5,624 nt of DNA. Origin: Cytophagaceae bacterium. GTDB lineage: Bacteria > Bacteroidota > Bacteroidia > Cytophagales > Cytophagaceae. Each line of letters opens with the position of its first letter. Position 1 is the stretch's first letter. The position numbers were made by a program, and so were the translations under genes. Shown here one piece after another: positions 1 to 5,624 of the stretch. The stretch is taken from NCBI GenBank assembly GCA_021151805.1, contig JAGKWN010000173.1, positions 1 to 5,624 on the forward strand, written 5' to 3'. Under the pieces are notes generated by a model. That model was not told the origin of the DNA. It searched no databases and was given only the letters and a program-made list of their open reading frames with translations.

Positions 1-994
1 ACAGCCTAGGTATGTCAAACAAATCGCTGACCCAACCAAAATTATTATTATTAACATATTCAGCTAATCCAACGTTTTTACTTATCATAACTGGTGTTCC
101 AACAGCAAGAGATTCAATCACAACAATAGCAAAATTTTCACTGTAAGATGTTAATATAAACAAATCTAATTCGGACAAAAAATCAAATTTCTGTTCCTGA
201 TTTTTCCATCCTGCCCATTTAATGTGTTTACTTATACCTAGCCGTGATGCAAGCGTTTTTAATGAGGTGATATACGATTCTTCTCCGGAACCTGCAATCT
301 TCAATTTGTATGCAAATGAAACAGTGCTTAAAGCCTCCATCAGTATTTCCAATCCCTTTTTAGGATCAATCCGGGAAAGAAAACCCAGAGTAAATACATC
401 ATTCTCTTTTCTTGGATATGCTTTGGATGGCAGTATTACCGGATTTGCAATAACCTGTCCTTTCCAATCCGGAATAATATTACGGGATTCCTGTAACTCC
501 ATTTCCGTTGACACATGCAGATACGTACAGGAAAGCAGGTATTTTCCGCACAAGGCATGTAAAAGACGCTTTTTGAATGAATTGTTTCTCTTTAAAATAT
601 ATGTACTCAGCATCCCGTGCGGAGACAATATAGGTTTTACGCCATTTTTTTTACAGATCCATACGGCACCCAGAACTAAAAAATTCCACCAGGAATGAAT
701 ATGAACAATATCAAACTCCTTAACACTTTTGTTAAGTGCCCGCCACAATGACGGAGAGGCGTGCGTATGATCTTTGGTGATTCGTTTAAAATAAGTAACC
801 TTAACTCCTTCGACAAGATAAGTAGAATTGGGTTGAATACCATCAAGTTCGCTTTTTCCGTTCGCTGTAGTTGTATAAACAGAAACATCATGTCCCATTA
901 ATACCAATTGTTCTGCCAACTGTGCAACGACTACAACAGTTCCTCCATATATAAAGGCTGGCTTATAAGACGGAACAACAAAAAGTATTTTCAT
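1..994 (-). CDS. GT4-family glycosyltransferase, C-terminus cut off by the window edge
   Basis: A GT-B fold retaining glycosyltransferase of the GT4 type, expected to transfer a sugar from a nucleotide-sugar donor to a growing glycan at the cytoplasmic face of the inner membrane. The frame is open without a stop from an ATG at 994-992 to the left edge, giving 331 codons. The N-terminus MKILFVVPSY begins directly with the first Rossmann strand, followed by the glycine loop IYGG (residues 15-18), which supports this start. VHIH (97-100) and SPHGML (124-129) are typical of the N-terminal domain. In the C-terminal domain, LSRIDPKKG (206-214) supplies the conserved Arg208 and Lys213 for the donor phosphates, and E286 and E294 form the EX7E motif. 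Family members are usually about 370-400 residues, so about 40-70 residues are missing. There is no signal peptide or membrane segment. It lies 83 nt downstream of a related glycosyltransferase, probably in the same transcript. Donor and acceptor cannot be deduced. Confidence 0.93.
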   Translation of the reverse strand, partial: MKILFVVPSYKPAFIYGGTVVVVAQLAEQLVLMGHDVSVYTTTANGKSELDGIQPNSTYLVEGVKVTYFKRITKDHTHASPSLWRALNKSVKEFDIVHIHSWWNFLVLGAVWICKKNGVKPILSPHGMLSTYILKRNNSFKKRLLHALCGKYLLSCTYLHVSTEMELQESRNIIPDWKGQVIANPVILPSKAYPRKENDVFTLGFLSRIDPKKGLEILMEALSTVSFAYKLKIAGSGEESYITSLKTLASRLGISKHIKWAGWKNQEQKFDFLSELDLFILTSYSENFAIVVIESLAVGTPVMISKNVGLAEYVNNNNFGWVSDLFDIPRL

Positions 995-1077
995 GAAACG
1001 GGTAGAAAAAGCTGAGGTTATTGTTAAACCAATACAAATTATGGAATTTTGAATGTATGTATATAATTATAATAAAA
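995..1077. other. AT-rich spacer between the two glycosyltransferase genes
   Basis: These 83 nt are strongly AT-rich. I see no convincing terminator (only an A/T-only potential stem near 1062-1080), no clear Bacteroidota -33/-7 promoter pair and no start codon that would extend the downstream glycosyltransferase usefully. The spacing is compatible with co-transcription of both glycosyltransferases, but a weak internal promoter cannot be excluded. Confidence 0.4.
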
Positions 1078-2241
1078 TTATTTATTATTTACCACCATTT
1101 GCTGGAATACCTTTGCAAACATTCCTCCGATTGATTTCCAGGAATACTTTTCAGCAAGTTTCAGGCAGTTCTCTTTCGTATATACTTCTGGATTCTGTAG
1201 AATGGTTTTCATTCCCTGATAAAACTTTTCCTGCGTGTTTTCTATCCACAATCCGCAATGATAATCCGCCGCTTCTTTCCACGGTGTAGAAGTACTTGCA
1301 ACAATGGGTGTTCCGCAAGCCAGTGATTCCAGATATACATTACCAAAATTTTCATTGTGCGAAGGCAATGCAAATACATCTGCATGAGCAAGAAAATTGA
1401 TTTTTTGTTTTTTATCCAGAGGTCCCGTAAAAAAAACAACTTTATTTAATTGCTCTTTATAAATCAATTGCTCCAGTTTTTTCTGTTCACCTTCGTCCTG
1501 TCCGGCAATAAATAATTTTGCATCAGGGAAGTCATTCAATAGCAACTTAAAGGAATGAATGAGGATATCATACCCTTTTTTAGCATGGATGCGTCCCATG
1601 GAAACAATTACGGGGCCTTTAATTATTTCACCAGCAAAGCGTTCATATATCGGTTTATCTATGATACTTATTTCAGATCGGATTTCATTCAGATTAATGC
1701 CATTTGGAATAATATGAACAATTGCATTGGGATAGTGTTTCAGAATTTCTTCCTTTTCCTGTTCGGATGTTGCATGCCAATGTACGACTGAAGCAAAAGG
1801 ACGGATAAAATATTTAAGCCAGCGCTTTTTAAGCGGATTGCCCTGACCCATGATCCAATCTCCCAATACTCCCCTGGGAGATAATAATATTGGTTTTTTT
1901 AATTTGCGGGCCTGATATAAAGCGATTGGCGTTGGAGTATTAAACAATGCCTGAACATGTACGACATCTGCCTGGGCAAGATCCTTTTTTAAGTGCCTCA
2001 GTAAAGGAAGTGAAAGTTTGTCTACAATCGTTTCATTATAATATTTTACATGAAAACCATTCAACAATGTCCAGGTGTTTTTAGGCACATCCAGCCGGTT
2101 ATGCATATTCGTATTTGTAGTTGATACAAACACTTCATTTCCCGATTTTGAAAGTTCTTCGCAGGCGTGAAGGCTTGAAAATATAGGACCTCCATATACA
2201 ACCGCAGGGAAAAAGGATGGTATGACTACGCTGATTCTGAT
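1078..2241 (-). CDS. GT4-family glycosyltransferase with an apparently non-canonical start codon
   Basis: A second GT-B retaining glycosyltransferase, likely acting in the same surface-glycan pathway as its downstream neighbour. The start is placed at ATC 2241-2239, giving 387 residues. From there the sequence reads (I)RISVVIPSFFPAVVYGG, which aligns without gaps to residues 1-18 of the neighbouring enzyme, including the YGG loop at 16-18. The first GTG (2133-2131) would remove 36 residues including the first Rossmann strand and glycine loop, leaving 351. ATT at 2250-2248 is another possible initiator; an in-frame TAA at 2271-2269 bounds the frame. Other motifs, numbered from the ATC: VVHV near 93-96, SPRGVL (121-126), SMGRIHAKKG with Arg217 and Lys222, and EX7E at E297/E305, followed by LACGTP. 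These are all expected of an active GT4 enzyme. No signal peptide is seen. The gene call is very strong; the exact start is uncertain. A base error or indel in the leader is the main alternative. Confidence 0.9.
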   Translation of the reverse strand: MRISVVIPSFFPAVVYGGPIFSSLHACEELSKSGNEVFVSTTNTNMHNRLDVPKNTWTLLNGFHVKYYNETIVDKLSLPLLRHLKKDLAQADVVHVQALFNTPTPIALYQARKLKKPILLSPRGVLGDWIMGQGNPLKKRWLKYFIRPFASVVHWHATSEQEKEEILKHYPNAIVHIIPNGINLNEIRSEISIIDKPIYERFAGEIIKGPVIVSMGRIHAKKGYDILIHSFKLLLNDFPDAKLFIAGQDEGEQKKLEQLIYKEQLNKVVFFTGPLDKKQKINFLAHADVFALPSHNENFGNVYLESLACGTPIVASTSTPWKEAADYHCGLWIENTQEKFYQGMKTILQNPEVYTKENCLKLAEKYSWKSIGGMFAKVFQQMVVNNK

Positions 2242-2268
2242 GAGTGTAATGTTTAGTGAAAATTTAAA

Positions 2269-2291
2269 TTAAAGATTTCATGAATCTTTAA
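2269..2291. repeat. 9-bp perfect inverted repeat just upstream of the glycosyltransferase start
   Basis: The arms TTAAAGATT (2269-2277) and AATCTTTAA (2283-2291) are perfect reverse complements around a 5-nt loop. On the minus strand the hairpin is followed by a T-rich stretch (TTTAAATTTTC) and ends about 28 nt before the ATC codon taken as the glycosyltransferase start. The loop holds the only nearby ATG (2281-2279), which opens just five codons, MKSLI, before a stop. It could be a weak terminator, a 5' leader structure that affects translation, or a chance AT-rich palindrome. Confidence 0.45.
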
Positions 2292-2367
2292 CAACTCTAT
2301 GTAAGAGAAAAGTCCACACGAAAACACTTGCAATGTGATTCTCAAGCACATCTGTTTTCCCCTATTT

Positions 2368-2426
2368 AAAAAAAATAATTTATTCGACTATATGAAGTAT
2401 ACATTGCATGCATACGTATACTTCAT
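2368..2426 (-). terminator. Probable terminator: 11-bp inverted repeat plus distal T-run
   Basis: ATGAAGTATAC (2392-2402) and GTATACTTCAT (2416-2426) are perfect reverse complements separated by 13 nt, with a smaller TGCATGCA palindrome inside the loop (2405-2412). Read on the minus strand, the hairpin begins 13 nt after the stop codon of the small PLDGG protein. It is followed about 16 nt later by eight consecutive T (2375-2368) in an AT-rich context. Position and orientation fit transcription termination of the two upstream genes. The stem is AT-rich and the T-run is further away than in a textbook intrinsic terminator. The near-symmetric sequence could instead be a protein-binding operator. 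Confidence 0.5.
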
Positions 2427-2438
2427 TAACGGTTAATC

Positions 2439-2639
2439 TTAATTCACTTTTTTGTTTTTTATCAGCTTCATGATTCCGATAGCTGCGCCGGATAATAAGA
2501 CTGTAAATAATCCGCCATCCAGCGGAATACTTGCATCCGGGTCTCCCTCTCCCGGATCTCCTGGATTTTGAGCAGACACGGATAGCGATACGAAAACAAC
2601 GAATACGATCAGCGATATTAATTTAAATACTTTTTTCAT
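2439..2639 (-). CDS. Small secreted protein with PLDGG C-terminal sorting tail (PID-CTERM-like)
   Basis: A 66-residue envelope protein. Residues 1-23 are a clear Sec signal peptide: MKK, a long Val/Phe/Leu core, then SVSA before Gln24. The mature part starts with an acidic Pro/Gly linker holding two GDP units (27-29 and 32-34), then IPLDGG (38-43), a short hydrophobic segment (about 44-60) and a basic tail KNKK (61-64). Motif, single helix and basic end together are the layout of protein-sorting tails recognised by exosortase-type enzymes, and the PLDGG form matches what is called PID-CTERM in Bacteroidota. The protein has almost nothing between the two signals, so it may be a small surface or matrix component attached or released during processing. 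It begins 6 nt after the stop of the T9SS protein gene, so the two are almost certainly co-transcribed and possibly translationally coupled. No exosortase is in the window. The alternative is a simple small membrane-anchored peptide. Family placement rests on motif recognition only. Confidence 0.82.
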   Translation of the reverse strand: MKKVFKLISLIVFVVFVSLSVSAQNPGDPGEGDPDASIPLDGGLFTVLLSGAAIGIMKLIKNKKVN

Positions 2640-2645
2640 AGCTGT

Positions 2646-5381
2646 TTATTTAATTATGCATGTAGAGGAAGAATAAACTCCATCATTTGTCCGTACATTA
2701 ATTTTATATATACCGCTGGTTAAATGGTGTGGCAGCGTAAGTGCATACTCTGACTGAACAGCAGATAAATCCTTATCAGAATAAACGAGTGTTCCTGTTA
2801 CATCATAAACCTGCAGCTGAATAGGTTTGCCTGCTGCCTGAGGAAAGCGGATTGTAATTGTACGGGTCTGATCTGCGGGGTTAGGAAACAATACCAAACC
2901 ATCTGCATTAGCTGATGATGTAAATACTCCTGTAGTTAATGTATTATTATTCAATAGAATTTTAAAACGATTAGTCTTCAACAACGAATCTTCCGATACT
3001 TCAAATGAATAAATAACTCCGGCAAGCAATTGTTTTTTAGTATCGGTATACGTATCCCACAAGTAAGCAGTCATTGATGCGTCAAACGTATATTCAGGAA
3101 CGGATAATGAATAATTTCCGGCACTTATAGTCTTAACAAATAATGGAATTGTATCATTCATATCTGCTAGCTGAGCGAATGCATTTACAGAAAGCAAAGG
3201 TGAAACGGAAGTCAAAGAACCGATTGCAGGATGTGTTTCATCATATAATTTATAAGCATCGTATTCTGAATCAAAATCTGCTGTAGCTTCTTCTGTCAAA
3301 CGGATAACAGTTTCATCATGAAATGTGCTGTTGGTACTATCCAGACAAATACGCAACAAAGCAATTTCATCTGCGAGACGGTAAAACGCAGGTGTAGCAG
3401 ATGTTTTGTGTGATTCACGTATCCGCAAGAGCGGTGTACCGCTGCCATTCGCTTTCACCCAAAAGCCCTGCATCGGGCTGATGATACCGCTTGTGCAGTT
3501 CGTACCCACTCCGTTTACCCAGCTGCGGTATACCGGTGAAGCACTGTTGTTATCCGTATAATATATGGCATTATCAATATTTACTCTGTCTGTACCGGCT
3601 ATTGCACTCCAGTTTATGGAAGATGGATACGGATTACCGATCAGGTTCCAGCCATCATCAGCCGGACTGCCTGAAGATGTATAGGTAATTAAGGATGACA
3701 GGTTCATTGTACCGCGGTTCAATACACCATTTATTTCAAGTACAGTAGGCCTGCCGGAATTGTCACGTACAAAAATGGAATATCCTTTACCTGCAACAAG
3801 TGCTGCCGAAGAAGAAGAAACTCCCGTAGCAGGATATGCTTCATAGCCTGTATTTTTTGTTCCTGCCGTAGTTTCATTATAAATAAACATACTTGGTGTT
3901 GCACTGGAAATAAAAGGGCCTGTACTTGGATTGGCAAACGTACCGGTAATAGGAATACTTGCCTGCCAGTCTGCAACAGTACCGGTAGCAGTAGGCGAAC
4001 TCAGATACCGGTAAATGCGTTTCGAAGAAAAAATATATTTCTGATATTTAATATTACCTGTTATTGTAGCACCCGTAAGATTTGCAATGCTTGCAAATAC
4101 GGTTGAAGATGTAGCAAGCAAAGTCAGGTTATTATTGGTTGTTAATTTAGCGCCTGTTTGAAGGCTAAGCACTCCAGTCATCAAAACCTGTGAGGACAGA
4201 ACAATCCCTCCGCTTGAATTATTACTTACCGTCAGATTATTGAGTGTTGTCACAGAAGTGCCTGAAATTGTCTGACCAACCGTGCCATTTAATAATATAG
4301 TATTTCCTGCTGCATTAAATGTACTGTTGTTTACAAAATTCCCTGCGACACTGAAATTACCTGTTGCCGTTTTTGTACCCGTACCACTTAACGTAAGATT
4401 GTTAAAATTGATTGCTGGTATGATCTGAGCGTTTGAAGAAGTAAAAATCATTGTTCCGTTAGCAGGTTTAAAATTCCCGGAAACATAGGATAGTGTACCT
4501 GTAATTGTAATCGTACCAGATGTAGAAATGAATTGTGTACCTGCCACCGTTACATCGTTCACAAACAAATGGTCATTTACACCAACCATAAATCCGCCGT
4601 TTAAAAAAGAACTACCGGTAACAGTAAAGTTATTGCTTCCGGCATTGATCAATCCTGATTTATAGGTAGATGTCAGTGTAATACTAGCAACAGTTGCGGG
4701 TTGATCGACAATGGCGTTTGTTACACTGTTTGCATCGAAAAATACATTATCAAGTGTTCCGGGCACACCTGCATTTCCGGCACCTCCGGAAGTAGCAGAC
4801 CAGTTGGCACTATTACTCCAGCCATTATATGAGTTAAAATAATTAAAATAATTCAGTTCGAGCGTGCCTTGCACAGAACTGGTATTTTTAAGCGAAATTA
4901 TAAAACGAATTTGTGTAGCCGAAGGATCAAATGAATAATCCCCTAAATAGATTGTATAAAAGCCTGAGTTGGATTGCCATGGAAAAATATCAATGGTTGT
5001 AAGCAATACGTTCGATGCATCATATTCCTCTACCTGTATAGAAAACTGCGTCCCGGTAGAGAGTGCCAGAGTCTGCAATTCTACTGTTCCGTCATAGGGA
5101 TCCAACATCAATAGTCTCGGAGAACCGCCCGACGTATTCAATAATTTATTTGCATATAGACCTGCTGCATCGTCTGTTTTAAGGATGGAAGACCCGGTGC
5201 CGGAAGTCGTCCAGCTGCCTGTACCATTATCATTGGTCAAGGTCCAGTCTAATAAATCAGAAGAAGATGTCAGGCTGTTTCTGTAAATGGAAGAGCCTAC
5301 CCAATACCGGTTCACCTGCGCATGCGCTGGTAACAGATTACATAATAAAATAACAATGAATATGGATATTTTAGTATTCAT
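2646..5381 (-). CDS. Large secreted adhesin-like protein with T9SS type A sorting domain
   Basis: A 911-residue secreted protein, probably displayed on the cell surface or released by the type IX secretion system. The ATG at 5381-5379 is chosen because it gives a normal signal peptide (MNTKISIFIVILL..., cleavage expected after AHA at residue 21). An ATG at 5432 would add 17 atypical residues. Residues about 25-183 look like a beta-sandwich region of unknown role. Residues 188-216 carry the W..ANWS...GG..P...DNVFFD signature common at the start of Bacteroidota surface proteins. About 217-440 is a Ser/Thr/Gly/Asn-rich beta-repeat stretch with recurring NLT-type units, resembling beta-helical adhesins. 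A second region contains RYLSSP (458-463), GWNLIGNPYP (577-586) and MQGFWVK (637-643), seen in many T9SS cargo proteins. The end, about 826-911, is a T9SS type A domain with LFPNPA (831-836), YDVTG, SGIYKINV and terminal IIK. No catalytic motif is recognised, so an enzyme role is unsupported. It is followed after 6 nt by the PLDGG protein gene. Confidence 0.92.
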   Translation of the reverse strand: MNTKISIFIVILLCNLLPAHAQVNRYWVGSSIYRNSLTSSSDLLDWTLTNDNGTGSWTTSGTGSSILKTDDAAGLYANKLLNTSGGSPRLLMLDPYDGTVELQTLALSTGTQFSIQVEEYDASNVLLTTIDIFPWQSNSGFYTIYLGDYSFDPSATQIRFIISLKNTSSVQGTLELNYFNYFNSYNGWSNSANWSATSGGAGNAGVPGTLDNVFFDANSVTNAIVDQPATVASITLTSTYKSGLINAGSNNFTVTGSSFLNGGFMVGVNDHLFVNDVTVAGTQFISTSGTITITGTLSYVSGNFKPANGTMIFTSSNAQIIPAINFNNLTLSGTGTKTATGNFSVAGNFVNNSTFNAAGNTILLNGTVGQTISGTSVTTLNNLTVSNNSSGGIVLSSQVLMTGVLSLQTGAKLTTNNNLTLLATSSTVFASIANLTGATITGNIKYQKYIFSSKRIYRYLSSPTATGTVADWQASIPITGTFANPSTGPFISSATPSMFIYNETTAGTKNTGYEAYPATGVSSSSAALVAGKGYSIFVRDNSGRPTVLEINGVLNRGTMNLSSLITYTSSGSPADDGWNLIGNPYPSSINWSAIAGTDRVNIDNAIYYTDNNSASPVYRSWVNGVGTNCTSGIISPMQGFWVKANGSGTPLLRIRESHKTSATPAFYRLADEIALLRICLDSTNSTFHDETVIRLTEEATADFDSEYDAYKLYDETHPAIGSLTSVSPLLSVNAFAQLADMNDTIPLFVKTISAGNYSLSVPEYTFDASMTAYLWDTYTDTKKQLLAGVIYSFEVSEDSLLKTNRFKILLNNNTLTTGVFTSSANADGLVLFPNPADQTRTITIRFPQAAGKPIQLQVYDVTGTLVYSDKDLSAVQSEYALTLPHHLTSGIYKINVRTNDGVYSSSTCIIK

Positions 5382-5624
5382 AGCAGGTCGGTGTTTTGGA
5401 AAAGCATACGGTTTTGCAGTGAAAAAAAACACTCAGGTAGCCTTTAATAATTATATTAAGAGTGATGTCTTTCAGCTGGTTAATTAAAAATACTAAATTT
5501 TAATAGGGGATTCAATTCAAACCGATATGGGTAGCGGACAAGCAAGGATATAAAAAAATAAATAAATTATATTACAGCATATAAGACTATCGGAGCACAA
5601 TTAGATTCATATTCAGGGCACATT
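5382..5624. other. Non-coding region upstream of the T9SS protein gene
   Basis: These 243 nt to the right edge contain no supported gene on either strand. The only open stretch is a minus-strand frame from the edge to TAA 5569-5567, 18 codons from its ATG, too short to judge. A direct repeat TTCAA TTCAA (plus strand 5511-5520) and the weak promoter candidate are the only features noticed. The region most likely holds the promoter and 5' leader of the two-gene envelope-protein unit. Confidence 0.45.
5485..5515 (-). promoter_or_regulatory. Weak Bacteroidota-type promoter candidate for the T9SS protein gene
   Basis: On the minus strand TTG (5515-5513) is followed after 20 nt by TATTTTTA (5492-5485), which differs at the last base from the Bacteroidota -7 consensus TAnnTTTG; the spacing is close to that expected for the -33/-7 pair. 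A transcript from here would have a leader of about 95-100 nt before the ATG at 5381. The region is so AT-rich that such matches arise by chance. Confidence 0.22.

Larger units (their letters stand above)
2242..2438. other. Intergenic region between the envelope-protein pair and the glycosyltransferases
   Basis: This 197-nt stretch holds the two inverted repeats listed separately and no recognised gene. A 32-codon minus-strand reading frame (ATG 2351-2349 to TAA 2255-2253, beginning MCLRITLQVF) ends directly before the possible glycosyltransferase start codons, but has no recognisable motif and may be chance. I see no good match to the Bacteroidota TAnnTTTG -7 element on the minus strand here, so the promoter of the glycosyltransferases is not identified. 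Read-through from the upstream pair is possible. Confidence 0.5.

Noticed and set aside
222..698. 158-residue plus-strand open frame
   Set aside because: It is antisense to the left-hand glycosyltransferase, which has clear GT4 motifs in the overlapping minus-strand frame. Its translation shows no domain.
676..891. 71-residue minus-strand open frame
   Set aside because: It lies in a different frame inside the same glycosyltransferase, with no family motif.
1053..1791. Plus-strand frames at 1053-1289 and 1555-1791 and a minus-strand frame at 1242-1439
   Set aside because: All overlap the second glycosyltransferase in other frames and have no recognisable protein features.
2131..2133. GTG as start of the second glycosyltransferase
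   Set aside because: It would delete the first Rossmann strand and glycine loop, which are encoded intact and in frame just upstream. It remains the first standard start codon in the frame.
3491..3976. Plus-strand frame 3491-3688 and minus-strand frame 3731-3976
   Set aside because: Both are out-of-frame shadows of the T9SS protein gene, whose domains are continuous through this region.
5379..5432. Upstream ATG at 5432 as start of the T9SS protein
   Set aside because: It would put 17 atypical residues (MFFFTAKPYAFPKHRPA) before a normal signal peptide that already starts at Met 5381.
5287..5487. 66-residue plus-strand open frame
   Set aside because: It is antisense to the signal-peptide region and leader of the T9SS protein gene, with no supporting motif.
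5567..5623. 18-codon minus-strand stretch at the right edge ending in TAA 5569-5567
   Set aside because: It might be the tail of an upstream gene, but it is too short and lacks any recognisable C-terminal motif.
1..5624. CRISPR array, tRNA/rRNA, insertion sequence or phage signatures
   Set aside because: No regularly spaced repeats, no cloverleaf-like segments, no transposase motifs and no terminal inverted repeats with target duplications were seen on either strand.

Overview
The window looks like chromosomal DNA of a member of the Bacteroidota, probably a Cytophaga-like gliding or polymer-degrading bacterium. The evidence is a large secreted protein ending in a type IX secretion (T9SS) type A sorting domain, a small protein with a Bacteroidota-style C-terminal PLDGG sorting tail, AT-rich DNA, and no strong Shine-Dalgarno sequences. 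The species is not proven. All convincing genes lie on the minus strand, so the transcription order runs from right to left.

Layout in the direction of transcription. (1) 5624-5382 is a non-coding upstream region with at best a weak promoter-like element. (2) 5381-2646 encodes a 911-residue secreted, beta-rich adhesin-like protein with an N-terminal signal peptide and a C-terminal T9SS domain. (3) Only 6 nt later, 2639-2439 encodes a 66-residue protein with a signal peptide, an acidic Pro/Gly-rich linker, a PLDGG motif, a short hydrophobic helix and a basic tail. This is the architecture of PID-CTERM/exosortase-type substrates. (4) 2438-2242 is an intergenic stretch with an 11-bp inverted repeat (probable terminator of the two-gene unit) and a second 9-bp hairpin just before the next gene. 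(5) 2241-1078 encodes a complete GT4-type glycosyltransferase whose N-terminus is intact in frame but has no ATG, GTG or TTG at the expected place. (6) After 83 nt, 994-1 encodes a second GT4-type glycosyltransferase that runs off the left edge.

Read together, the window appears to be the edge of a surface-polysaccharide locus: two GT4 enzymes that would add sugars from nucleotide-sugar donors at the cytoplasmic face. They sit next to a tightly coupled pair of envelope proteins, one sorted by T9SS and the other apparently by an exosortase-like system. The functional link between the sugar genes and the surface proteins is inferred from proximity and orientation. No exosortase, flippase or polymerase is inside the window. 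No RNA genes, CRISPR arrays, insertion sequences or origins were seen.
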